From contig KV425552.1 of NCBI GenBank assembly GCA_001632425.1, forward strand, positions 128,899 through 192,898: a DNA stretch of 64,000 bases, in the 5' to 3' direction. The stretch comes from Neolentinus lepideus HHB14362 ss-1. Lineage: Eukaryota > Basidiomycota > Agaricomycetes > Gloeophyllales > Gloeophyllaceae. The notes beneath the pieces were generated by a model. That model did not search any database. It had not been told where the DNA came from and saw only the letters and a list, made by a program, of their open reading frames with translations. The translations under genes were made by a program, and so were the position numbers. Below are positions 11,011 through 21,225 of the stretch, piece after piece. Each line of letters starts with the position of its first letter. Position 1 is the first letter of the stretch.

Positions 11011-12553
11011 ATGTCTAATGGACGCATAACCTACCCTGTAGACTCTTTGGATATTGAAGTATGCTCTTCTGTAGCGCTCGGGTCCGTATCGCTTGAAAAT
11101 GGCTTGGGGGTATGTCTCTCAGACCGACATCCTGAAGAACCTGCATACTTATCTCGCTCTCTAGTCTGATACGGTTGAGTACTACACCACTAGAGACCCA
11201 TTGGCAGGCCCTGGATCTCCAGCGAATCGACTACCTGTCGAATTGCTCTTGATGATATTCTTGCATTGTATTCGTGCTCCTCTACCCCCGACCTTGGGAC
11301 CGCGGTTCACGCCCATGGTCCTGAGCCATGTATGCCGTCGATGGAGGCAATGTGCTTGTACTTCCTCCGCATTATGGCGTCATATGGCTGTTGTGGACTC
11401 TGTGGACTCTGTGGATTCTGATGATATATTGGTCGGAGCATCGCCCAACCTTCGAAAGCTGACTGGTTTAACCTTTTTGTTGCAAGAATTTGTGCCACGA
11501 GCAGGGGATTGTCTTCTGGACCTCTTATCCTTCGTCGTGGATTATGACACACCAGACAGTTTTGAAGCCTGCTTGCAGACATGGAGAGAGTGCTTGCCTC
11601 GGTGCAGATCGTTACACTTTAAAGTCACCGAGACTTTGCGGCGGAAGTTATTCGAACCTCCTGTTCAACTTCCATCACTCGAGAGCCTATCCTTCGGCCT
11701 ACCGCTGGGTTTCCATGATAGCGTCCTGTCGCTCGACAATGTGGTTGCTCCACGTCTCACGCATATCTCACTACAGGACATTGGTTATCGTACATCGGTT
11801 GTGCTCGAAAGATTTTATCCACGGTTGACTGTCTTGGAGTTACAGTCAGTCTCCTACAGCTCTTCACTCATCGGAGTACTGCAACGATGCCAGTCCTTGA
11901 TGCATCTAACCCTCGATACCCTCGATGTCACCGCACCGGTATCAGCAACCCTATCGCTCGCCCACTTGCGCATTGTCAACTTCGTTGTTCAGGACGAGCT
12001 CGAGGTCTTCCCCATCTTGTTATCCTTCCGCTTTCCAGGCCTCCGGTCCCTGGGGATCACTGCACGGCAACTCCCACCAGTAAGCTCACTGGCACCCGCC
12101 ATCGCGGGTCCAGGATGGCAATTAGAGCGTCTAGGTATCAGTAACATTGGATTGTTAGATGATGGCCAGGAATTTTATGCCTTGCTCAAGAGTGTCCCTT
12201 CCTTGCTGGAACTCGCGATCGGCGTCCATAATACCCAAATGCCGATGAATATTGACAACACTATGCGTTGTCTGATTAACAGGGATAGCGGGGCCTTTCC
12301 CGTACCGCTACTGAAGAATCTTGAACTGTATGCGACTATTGGTAACAACGATCTATTCCCATGCGACACAGTCGTTTCAGGAGTGCTCGATGATAGACGA
12401 TTAGTGAATGAAAGCGAGAATCCTGGATCCAGGCGACTGGAGAGCGCCGAGATCATGGTCAGGACTGCTACGAGGAAAAGAACGTGGCGTGTATTGAATG
12501 GAGGGGAGGTTGTTAAGGAGCACAAGGACATCTCGTATTCTCGTTCACAATAG
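11011..12553 (+). CDS. F-box protein with LRR-like region
   Basis: Two exons (11011-11109 and 11165-12553, intron 55 nt, GTATGT donor, CTCTCTAG acceptor) give 495 residues. The F-box follows the second-exon start: RLPVELLLMIFLHC, then VLSHVCRRWRQCACTSSALW, the usual Agaricomycete pattern of helix, V-C-x-W-R and S-x-LW. Loose leucine-rich repeats follow to about residue 400, and the C-terminal tail is charged. F-box proteins recruit substrates to SCF ubiquitin ligases; this lineage has hundreds of fast-evolving copies and substrates are not predictable. The upstream exon was chosen because it supplies an ATG in the right phase. The second exon alone has no ATG before the F-box. Confidence 0.85.
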
Positions 12554-13547
12554 GTCGACGGTTTTAGATCCTGCACGGCGGGAATCAGTGGTCTTGTGCT
12601 TTTAGCCTCAAGATCGATGTGATGTTGTCATCTGGAAGGATCACCATGACTATTTCTTCTGATGGCACTAAGGGAATACGCTGCTGTTTCTGAACAATCA
12701 AATAATCTGAATAGGAGGCAATAGCATCTCTGACCCGGTAGACCATATACTTAGATGGATAGTAAGATAAGGCAGGGAAACGATCCTTTACCCTCGTGTT
12801 CGCAGCCATTGAATATTGACTCCTGGTTTATACTCACAAATTTCACGCGGGATGCATTGGTGCGGTGGCGCCCCGCGGGCGGGGCCCACGGGATACATTA
12901 CATAATTCCGGATCTTGCCGCGCCCCCGTTCGTTGGGAGGATTACATCAGTTCGTGAAGCCCAACTGGACGTCGTAAGGATGGCTCAAACTTCACAGTAC
13001 TGTGGTTATCTGCTCGGTTTCTCGCTGACAGCTTATTTCTCTACCTGTCTCGCTCTGTGAACTTGGTGTTGCGGTCAATTTCTCAATCATCTCACTGGTA
13101 ACTGTTCATGAAGCTTACTAGTTTCATATCATGACGATAACATATTCTCTCTTGAATAATTATATCCAACTCCGGTACTTATCACATAGTCCCTTTTGAA
13201 AGATTTACGGCAATCGTCGTCATAGCGTATGCACGCGACAAGAGGTCTTAGGTATGCACACACTTCGCTGGCACTGTTACAACATGCTATGATTCCAAGA
13301 TATGGGTCTACAAAGGTGTGTTGGCCGCCTCGGTGGCGGCACGATCTTTCTCCATCTTCCCTAATATAAAGGTCTCAGTCCCACTGACATTATACGACGC
13401 CTGACGCCACGGCTACGCTAAGCAGTGCCATCGGTGGCGATGTACCTTCTCGCAGTGCTCATAGCAGGTACAGAAACTGCTGTCTTTATACGGCACTGTG
13501 CTGTTTTCTGTTTATGTGAACTTGCCGTGGTTTTCGATCATGCCGGC
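12554..13547. other. Intergenic with promoter-like motifs
   Basis: A weak minus-strand reading frame lies at 12585-12809. GTGGC and GCCAC boxes recur around 12865, 13330 and 13420, near a TATA-like TAATATAAAG at about 13370. No gene could be built after that TATA-like site. Confidence 0.4.
12585..12809 (-). CDS. Possible small ORF, 74 residues
   Basis: This is an ATG-started single-exon frame with balanced composition, beginning MAANTRVKDRFPAL. A GC-rich stretch with a GGTGGCGCC block lies upstream on its strand. No motif or family is recognised. It could be a real small gene, an exon, or chance. Confidence 0.25.
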   Translation of the reverse strand: MAANTRVKDRFPALSYYPSKYMVYRVRDAIASYSDYLIVQKQQRIPLVPSEEIVMVILPDDNITSILRLKAQDH

Positions 13548-13573
13548 GCCACGATCCAGGACAGAGTATTTAA
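13548..13573 (+). promoter_or_regulatory. GCCAC and TATA boxes of the gene at 13646
   Basis: GCCAC is at 13548-13552 and TATTTAA at 13567-13573, 73 nt before the ATG. The segment closely resembles the promoter of its paralogue at 46759 (GGCGCCAC, then CCAGGA, then a TA-rich box). Confidence 0.6.
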
Positions 13574-13645
13574 GGGGCGTTGCAGGTAGAGGATTGCACT
13601 CGAGCACCAGTCTCTAGCTATAAGACCAGTTTCACGACATAAAGA

Positions 13646-14346
13646 ATGTCTTGCGAGAATGCTTGGTGAGTTTCTGCACATATTTAGAACCCATAGGAGC
13701 AGAACAACTCACTTTGTCGCTTTCTGTCCTTAGCCCTTTTCAGTCCTACTTTATAACGCCATGCCCTCCAATTCCGGTCTTCTATGCAATCCCAGTCGTT
13801 CCCTGTGCTGGTCTTCACGTTGTTCATCCTGTCCCGATTGTTCAAGGTGTATCCAGTCCGATGATCACAGTAAACTACTTTGTACACCAACAGGTTACCT
13901 ACACTCTTCCGATGACCACACCTTACGCCAATGGACAGGGACCGGCCATTCGTTCGAGGTCTACACCACAGCAATATGAGGACCGGCAAAACCCTTCTCG
14001 CCTCCCGCCAGGGGCGTATGAGAGCCATTGTGCCACGTCTGCGCCAACAGCGCCAACAAACCTCCAAGATCACCGATTCGCTGGTATGCCACGATGTCTT
14101 TACCAGGATCGAGCTCCAGCCGATTTTTCACCAGGTTTCCAGAGAGTTCGGTTCGAGGACGAGCAGGATTACGCTGGAGCCCATATATCTCCTGTGTCCT
14201 CACCAGTTATTCCATCATCTCGTTACGAGGACGAGTGGGAAGAGGAAAACCTTCCCTTACTACCTTCTTCAGCAGTTGTCCCGCAACGTTCCCGGAATTA
14301 TAGGGCGGGCCATCGACACGGCCCGAACGTCAACATATTCATGTAG
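13646..14346 (+). CDS. Pro/Tyr-rich protein, paralogue of the gene at 46044-46759
   Basis: Two exons (13646-13665 and 13734-14346) with a 68-nt phase-2 intron give 210 residues. The first exon is only 20 nt (MSCENA plus two bases). The N-terminal half is rich in Pro, Val and Tyr, with repeated P-V-x-Y/V-P blocks. The C-terminal half carries MPRCLYQDRAPA and an acidic RYEDEWEEENLPLLP segment. The minus-strand gene at 46044-46759 has the same layout (17-nt first exon, phase-2 intron), the same early IPV..P pattern and a matching YQDR(M/A)PA block. No signal peptide or known domain is seen, and the chain is probably largely disordered. Function is unknown. It shares a promoter design with the cysteine-rich genes in this window. 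Confidence 0.6.
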
Positions 14347-16462
14347 CCCCCGCGGCTAGGTCATTGATAGACATGTTGATATAATCGTTGTTTGACCTAT
14401 GTAGGATGCTGAATCATGTCGAAATATATGTTATAAGCCAACCTTCTTTATTACCTATGCATTTTGTTTCTGTAACATGTCGCCCTTGGTTATAAACGTA
14501 TGCCGATTTCGCTGGTTTGATGCGATTAGTAGTTACTTTAAGACTGAAGTGAAAATCAATGACACAGCACTGCCTTCCAGCGCTGAATGGTCTGTGTAGA
14601 GATACCTAACTGCGCCAGACACTGTGCACACCAGGCTGGCCTAAATTAGACCGTTAATCGATTGTTTTTGTACTTTCGGCCGAGAAGTGGTCGAACAAGG
14701 TCGAAACAGGTTTCGGCTGGAAAACCGGTTGAAATTACGATCTGGGCATTTAGTACGATGAACGGTCGAAATTTGTCTGTTGATACAGCACGGCTATCGT
14801 GGGAATGCCAGTATCGGACTTAGGAAATGGACGCGCTTAGACGCACTCTCGTTCATCTTGCCTCTGCCTACCATCTGTGAGTCTCTATGGTCATCTGATT
14901 CTTCTTTGCCACAACTCTCGTAGAGTGTCTAGTATGCAGGTATGTTGTGTTGTTCGCGATTTATCTCTGCTCATCAGGTTTACAGAGACCAGTCTTCACG
15001 GGTGTTGCACTGTACATGACGGTCACGGGTTTATAGGTATGTACTCTAGTCATTTCTCTTGAGTTCTCTGATATGATGAGCTTATGCAGCATGCTTATGG
15101 ATCCAGAGACCCTTTAGCTATGCTGCTACCTCATGATATATTGTGAGTATATACAAACATTGTAACCTGTACATGTTACTGATCCTCAAGCTAATCATAG
15201 GATGGCCAGACCCTGCCGCAGCTATGGTCCTCAGGGACTTCGTGAGTGCAATTTCTACTTCATGCTAGCTAATAACAAACATATAGGGGTACTTTCTGTG
15301 GAGGGAGGCTGGGTTGTTTAAGGGCTCGGACTTAAGCTTGAGGTTCAGGCTCTAGATGAGGCTTGGGATATTGGGATGTATGTATTTATCTGTACATGTA
15401 CATTATATACCCAATACATGGCTTTTCCTATATAGAAATTGGTTGGAATATCAGGAAGGAATAGTTGTACATGAACGAATGAAAATAGACCATTAAACGG
15501 TTGACTCCAGCCAAATTCCGCCGTTTTCATACCGGTCAAAACTCCTCAATTGCCGGCCTAATTTGATACGGTAGTTTCATATGGTTAAAGGTCCAGTTTC
15601 GGCCAGTTGACGACTGAAATTCATTCGTTTGGCGGTTGGAACTACCGGTCAAATTTAGGCCGGTCTCACATACCCAGAGAGACGTCGGTCGAGCACTGAG
15701 TGATTCACCGACCATGGCCAATCGCCTCCAATCGCGGGCTACGTATACGGCAAATTCCGGTTGCGGCAATACCGTTTTTCAGGGGCGACCAACAGAAACG
15801 AGGCTACTTTTCTTTTGATGGCTTTCCTCCTCGTACTTCTGCTCTATCCAGTCGCCAACGACAAACTCTGAGGCTTGCTTATCAAATTGACCAAATCTAT
15901 CGTGACCTTGATAGGCATTATAGATATAAATACTACTTATCTGTATTGCAATAAGGCACCTGGTGCCTCCGGTCGTCTTTCTGGTGACTCTGCGCTACTG
16001 TGAGCTTGCTGCGTCGCTACTCTTCCTGGTCGAAGCCCACAACTTCTGGATCGTCTACGATATTGTTCGACTTGCCAGAATTCATCGTCTGCATCAGACG
16101 AAACGGGACTCTGCATTCTGTGCCTTATCTCTTACGACCATGCATGCATACTGGGTTTCAAGTTCTCAATTGCCGATCGGACAATCGTATATATACTATG
16201 ACGCCACATTCACAAGAAAGCCCCACTGGTTTGCTCATCGCCTCTAGCGCTGTGTGATGGTGGAGGAAGATCTTCATCTCTGTTTTGCCCGCCACAATGC
16301 CAGAAGTCGGTTCGTGCTGTACCGATAGGCTCTGCAGTAAGCGAACTGAAGACTGCCACTTGGTGCATACTTCTGTACAAAGCGGAAGCATAGCTGTATG
16401 CCACTTGTCCCGCTGGTGGCTGGGTGGCGTCCACTTACAGATCCAATCGTGAGCTCGCTGCT
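14347..16462. other. Repeat-rich intergenic region
   Basis: It contains the inverted-repeat material at 14634-15665 and otherwise only short frames. GCCAC boxes begin to accumulate after 16300 toward the gene at 16541. Confidence 0.45.
14634..15665. repeat. Inverted-repeat element, probable MITE or TE remnant
   Basis: The left end GGCTGGCCTAAATTAGACCG and the reverse complement of the right end, GACCGGCCTAAATTTGACCG, match at about 17 of 20 bases. A second inner copy near 15553 makes a hairpin of about 115 bp with the right end. GTCGAA and CCGGTCAAA words recur throughout. I could not define a target-site duplication, so the outer limits are uncertain. The interior shows no transposase. Confidence 0.45.
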
Positions 16463-16490
16463 GCCACGGACTTAAGTAGAAGGTATATAA
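16463..16490 (+). promoter_or_regulatory. GCCAC and TATA boxes of the gene at 16541
   Basis: GCCAC is at 16463-16467 and TATATAA at 16484-16490, 51 nt before the start codon. More GCCAC/GTGGC words lie between 16300 and 16440. Confidence 0.6.
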
Positions 16491-16540
16491 GCCCGCCCCT
16501 GCGTAGGAATATCTAGTGCAATCATTCTCTCTTTGTTAGG

Positions 16541-17039
16541 ATGTGCTGGATCCGGGAGTGAGCTTCAGCTGTCATCTTTGCCAATTTCTCGTATTGACGC
16601 CTCTTACAGTGTATTTCCGGAGTATGCATGTAAGGTATGCGTCGATGTTATACCTCCCTTGATTGGATATCACTGACACTTCATAGTGCCCGGGCGGCAA
16701 AATTATTCGTATCGATACAATCAAATGCGTCGACCCTGAATGCATCAACAGTCACTGTCATAGATGTCTACCAGGGTATTGCAACCACACACTTGTGATT
16801 ACCATATTCCAGATCTGGTGGTCGTCATTTTAACCTTTTTGTAGACCATCCAAGACCGTAAAACAGTATATTTTCCTGTGCCAGAGTATTGCTCTCGCCA
16901 TGGAGGCCGGGCAGAGAATGGCCTTCGGCACCCGCCCGTTACTCCCGCGCTGGTCCCTCCGTCTGCCCCTCAACCCGTCGCTCAACCGAGCACGAGGGCT
17001 CAACTGCATCATTCAGATCGCCGTCGCTATCACAGATGA
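16541..17039 (+). CDS. Small cysteine-rich protein with Pro-rich tail (copy D)
   Basis: Exons 16541-16557, 16610-16634, 16687-16794 and 16845-17039 give 114 residues. The first two exons (17 and 25 nt) and all intron phases match the copy at 8794 exactly. The protein starts MCWIRDVFPEYACKC. It continues with C-x4-C-x4-C-x2-C spacing ending GYCNHTL, then FPVPEYCSRHGG after intron 3, and a Pro/Ala-rich tail ending in a basic RRRYHR. Intron 3 has a TTTTAAC branch-like site before CTTTTTGTAG. The earlier in-frame alternative stops sooner and loses the conserved VPEYCSRH block, so I prefer the spliced form. Function is unknown; the Cys/His pattern is compatible with zinc binding. Confidence 0.7.
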
Positions 17040-17360
17040 TGAGCTAGACTGCAATGGAACTGTTTGACGATCGATTCATTGCCTGACCTTAGTGTGACGG
17101 CATCTACAAATATATAGATCTTGATCAACACCCTTGTGTATACGAATGTCAACGGCATCGTCACTCGTGCTTATGCCAGAGACCTTTCCATCGCGATTAT
17201 GACCTTTGAAATCAATCACATTCCGTTTCCTAGCACGAGATATACAATCTCATTCTCGGAAGTTGTACACAGTCATGGCCCTAAGATGGGCGACCCCATC
17301 GAGGAGCCACAAAAAGGAACTTAATAAATAGATGCGATAGGAGAAGGCGATAAGATGCGC

Positions 17361-18815
17361 TTATAGGAGACGGCGTCCAACACTGCCCAACCGCGCGAGG
17401 CGCTGGTATGTCGCCTGAGAGAGACATTCATCTTTGGTCGCCCCGCAGCCCGTCCAGTCGGGGTTAGGCTGGCTTGCAACGATGCACTCGTTGTAGTCTG
17501 CGATAGCGTAAGGTCGGATTGTACTCAAGACATGACTTGGCTAGCGGATGACGTACTGTTCATACAGACGTTGGCGTCGGTGATGGTGCTCGCGCTGGGG
17601 GTGGCTGCGCCGGTCGTAGTGGCATCGGTAGAAGAGCTAGAGACAGCAGCAGAGCTAGAAGCAGTCGCAGAGGTGGTGACGATAGTAGAAGAGGCGACGG
17701 CCGCAGATGAAGATGCTACAACTGTGGATGAGGATACTGCAGCTGAGGTGGGTCTCGCGGAAGTAGTAGAGGCGACTGAAGACGAGGCCGCGGCGGTGGA
17801 GGTATCCACGGCAGTGGAGGACGAGCCACCGGAAGAGAATTCTTCGTTGCTCGTCCAGACGGAAGGACCGGGAATGGGGTATGAAGTAATGTCTGTATTG
17901 ACATAGCTCATCAAAGGCGTATTGACCTCTAATGTCGAGTAACATACCTGTATACACGTTGAACACGATGCCTGGCGTATTGGGTGTGTAACCGCCTGGG
18001 AAGGAAATCAAAGCCTCGGAGACGGGTGTCTCGGTGCCGGAACCAGTAACTGCGACTTGGAAGCAATCGGGATAAAACTGGGCGCCAGGGTAACTGCCAG
18101 CTTCATGCAGAGCGATACTAATATTGTTGCAAAGGAAGTAGTATGCTTGATGATCACCTTGTGATTGTCCACTTACATCTCGTGACGGATCAGGTACTGC
18201 CCAGCCTTAAGGGCACTTGGAATCGTGACCGTCCAGGTACTGTTCTGACTGGAGAGGATCTCCGTGGCGGCCCACTTGCCGTCCTCGTAGCCCGCCTCGT
18301 CGATCTTGAACCAGATGACGTCTGAGCCTGTAGGAGAGTCTTCTGTGATGTTGGTGGTAGAGGGTACTTGCCCCATATATGTGATCACGGGGCCCTACAA
18401 TTTTGATTATTTAATGCTGGCAATGGATAAGAGTTACAGACGTACGACGTGGGAACTGGGCCAGTCAGTCCAGTGGAAGGAGATTTGGTCTCCGGCGGCT
18501 GCTGAAGCCGCAAGGGATGCAGGCTTGGTTCCACTGCCGCTTTCACCATTGCATTGAATGCTATGTTCTGACGTCAGAAGACATCTGGGACAATCTGCTC
18601 AACTATGCTCACTCGAGTAGTGTGACATCTTCCACGGGACCATTGCCAGGGATGGCGCGCCCAATGCGGGCGGGAACCGGGTTCATGTACGGGTCGGTGT
18701 ATGGTAGATATCCACTGAACACTTGTCCGCCGATGGTAGCTTGGTCCACATAACCGTGGGCAGTAACTCGCATGGAGAGCGCAAGGATGGACAAGAAAAT
18801 CTGAGAGCGAAACAT
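17361..18815 (-). CDS. AA9 lytic polysaccharide monooxygenase with Ser/Thr linker and C-terminal Cys module
   Basis: Six exons (18815-18613, 18560-18446, 18394-18177, 18117-17948, 17892-17557, 17497-17361) give 392 residues. A 19-residue signal peptide precedes the mature N-terminal His (HGYVD), the first ligand of the copper histidine brace. The second brace region reads RHEIIALHEAGSYP, and the axial Tyr lies in AQFYPDCFQ. AA9 enzymes are secreted, copper-dependent and cleave cellulose oxidatively. After the catalytic domain (ending SYPIPGPSVW) comes a low-complexity Ser/Thr/Ala linker of about 90 residues. It is followed by a module of about 45 residues with four cysteines (VCMNNYNEC, TGCGATKDEC) that is not a CBM1. 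It is a tandem neighbour of the AA9 gene at 20224-21225. Confidence 0.92.
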
Positions 18816-20223
18816 GTTGCAGGTGTAACGAACGAGTATAACAGAGAAAAATAATAAGAGCAAGCTCAGCCGGTCAGCGGTAAAGTGTCTGAATGAAATG
18901 AAATAAAGCTGAAATGAAGAAAGAGACAAGTTCCCAGAGAGCGGTAATCAAGCACCAAGAAAGAAAGGAATGAACAAAGGGAAGCAGTACTTTGAGAAGA
19001 AAAGAATGATGAATTGCCAGTGTGTTTTATAGCCATTGACACGGATGCCGTCTATGAGATACCATCACCGTCGTTGCGAGCGGCAGTCGGAGAACAAGAG
19101 GAATAATTCACGCTATACTTTCGAGGTCTCGGCGTCGATGTTACTGAACGGATGTTGCGCCGGTTTAATAAACGGAGAGGAAATGCCTCAGCGAAGATGA
19201 TGCCAGTACCGGTACATATCGGACGACCACCCGAGACGTTGGCGGAGGCCTCGGAAATGTTCAGTCCAGGCACAATCGAGCCAACGTAGTCCTGGCGTTG
19301 CTATAGTTCCGGCCACGGAGGCAAACGTCTAGACACTCTGCGGACGCATTCATCCGACTTATCGCCCTTGTCTTGGGAAAGCGGTTTTGAAGAAGGGTGC
19401 CACCAGCACTAGTAAGGGGCTCTGTAAAGCTCTGCTATGTCGACTTGACACAGCAGCAGGAACATTGATCTTTCAGGTGGAAGATCTGAGTAACGCAACT
19501 ACTTAGGGGAATAGCATTGACACACTTTTAGAGGAGCATGTTTATATCTACACCAAGGCAGCGGAAGTGTGCATCAAGCCCACGGACTTCACGACGGCCG
19601 AGTATAACTTAGTAAGCTGAAATTTCGGCTCCGAAGGCTCACCAGGGACATACACCAAGCTAAGCTCCGAGTTGATCTTACACTTGATGTTATCCCCAAG
19701 CCGATAACATTATGACCAGAGTTCGACGCCGCAGGAACTGCGTTAGAAATAGGAGAGCCCTCGAGGTAATCTGAAAGGAATCGGCTCAGCTACAAGCACG
19801 ACCAAATAATGCGCCACATCTCCTCCCATTGGACAGAAAATGCAGAGAACATCATCTCATGAGGAGTTCTGTTGCAAATCGAAAATTCGAGCAACGCTTT
19901 CTTGCGGGATAGACTACCTGCTGCATACCATATATCGCACTAGAGCGTCCATCTTCCAGAAGTTCTCGATCATATTGGCCCCTTGACAGTGAACGAAGCA
20001 GAATGAACGACCACGAATATGCCACACAACATACAAGTCTTCGATTCTCAAGCAGTAACGACCGATAACAATTTATACAAAGCAAGCAAAGAACTACAAA
20101 TACAGCAACAAGATAACTCAGATGATACTCCTTTTTTTTTCTTTTTCGCTCGTTTTTAGCTGGACCACCATTCTGTTGAGAACCTTACACAACTAAAGCT
20201 TCTTGATTACTGAACACTGTCAC
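18816..20223. other. Intergenic between two AA9 genes
   Basis: This serves as promoter for the AA9 gene at 17361-18815 and 3' flank of the one at 20224-21225. No further gene or repeat is supported. Confidence 0.5.
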
Positions 20224-21225
20224 TCAGTTGCCGTTCCAGACAGCCGGGCCGGGAATCGGGTACGACGTGAAGCTGGCTGGAATAACCCATCGTGTCAGTT
20301 CGAGTAGTGTCAATGAACAGAAGGCATCGTACAGTAAACGTCGAAGACAACTCCTGGAGTGGTGGAAGTATAGCCACCAGGGAAGGAGACAAGGTAGGAA
20401 GAAGCGGGAGTCTGAGTGCCAGAGCCAGTGACCTGAATTTGGAAGCAGTCCGGGTAGAACTGAGCGCCGGGGTAGCTCTCCGCCTGGTGCAAAGCGATGC
20501 TATACAGGAAAGTCGTTAGTCTCACTAACACTAAGGAGATGTCAATTAATACACACATCTCATGGCGGACGATGTACTGTCCGGGAGCGAGTTTGCTCGG
20601 GACGGTGACAGTCCAGGTGCTATTCTGCGCAGAGAGAACATCAGTGGCAGCCCATTCTCCGTTGGAGTACCCAGCCTGGTCGATCTTGAACCAGATAACA
20701 TTGGAGCCTGTGGGCTCGTAGCTGGTGATGTCGGTGCCGCTGGGAACTTTACCGAGGTACGTGATTACAGGGCCCTTTAGTCAATCATTGTATAGAGCGC
20801 AAGAGTTAATTTCGTATCCGTCTGTGGTATGAAGGGAACACTGACGACGTGCGAGGAGGGCCAAGCGGTCCAATGGAAGGCGATCTTGCCACCCGCAGCA
20901 ATGGAAGCAACGAGCGGAGCAGGTGAGCTGCCGGACCCGCCGGAGCCGTTGCATTGAATACTGCATAAAGTACGAGTGAGTACTGATGAGTGGCAGAGCG
21001 GAAGTACAAGCCTACGTACTCCAGGAGAGTCACATCGGTGACGGGGCCATTGTTGGGGATAGCACGCTCGATGCGCTGAGGTGTCGGTGTGGTGTACGGG
21101 TCGTTGAAAGGAAGGTAACCTGTGTAGGTGGTACCGCCAACATTCAAGGTGTCGACGTAGCCGTGTGCTTGCACGCCGAGGGCACAGGCGACAACGGCGA
21201 GGAAGGCTTTCGTGGACAAGAGCAT
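20224..21225 (-). CDS. AA9 lytic polysaccharide monooxygenase, catalytic domain only
   Basis: Five exons (21225-21020, 20960-20846, 20774-20557, 20499-20333, 20276-20224) give 252 residues. A 20-residue signal peptide ends at VQA, leaving His1 in HGYVD. The second His region is RHEIIALHQAESYP and the axial Tyr is in AQFYPDCFQ. The protein stops just after SYPIPGPAVWNGN, so it lacks the linker and C-terminal module of its neighbour. Exons 2 and 3 are the same length in both genes (115 and 218 nt), which fits a tandem duplication followed by gain or loss of the C-terminal part. It is secreted and predicted to act on cellulose or related glucans. Confidence 0.93.

Noticed and set aside
13441..13590. 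49-residue ORF starting MYLLAVLIAGTE
   Set aside because: It runs straight through the TATA box of the gene at 13646 and has no features beyond chance.
17532..17906. Plus-strand ORF of 124 Glu/Ala/Val-rich residues
   Set aside because: It is the mirror of the Ser/Thr-rich linker of the AA9 gene on the other strand.
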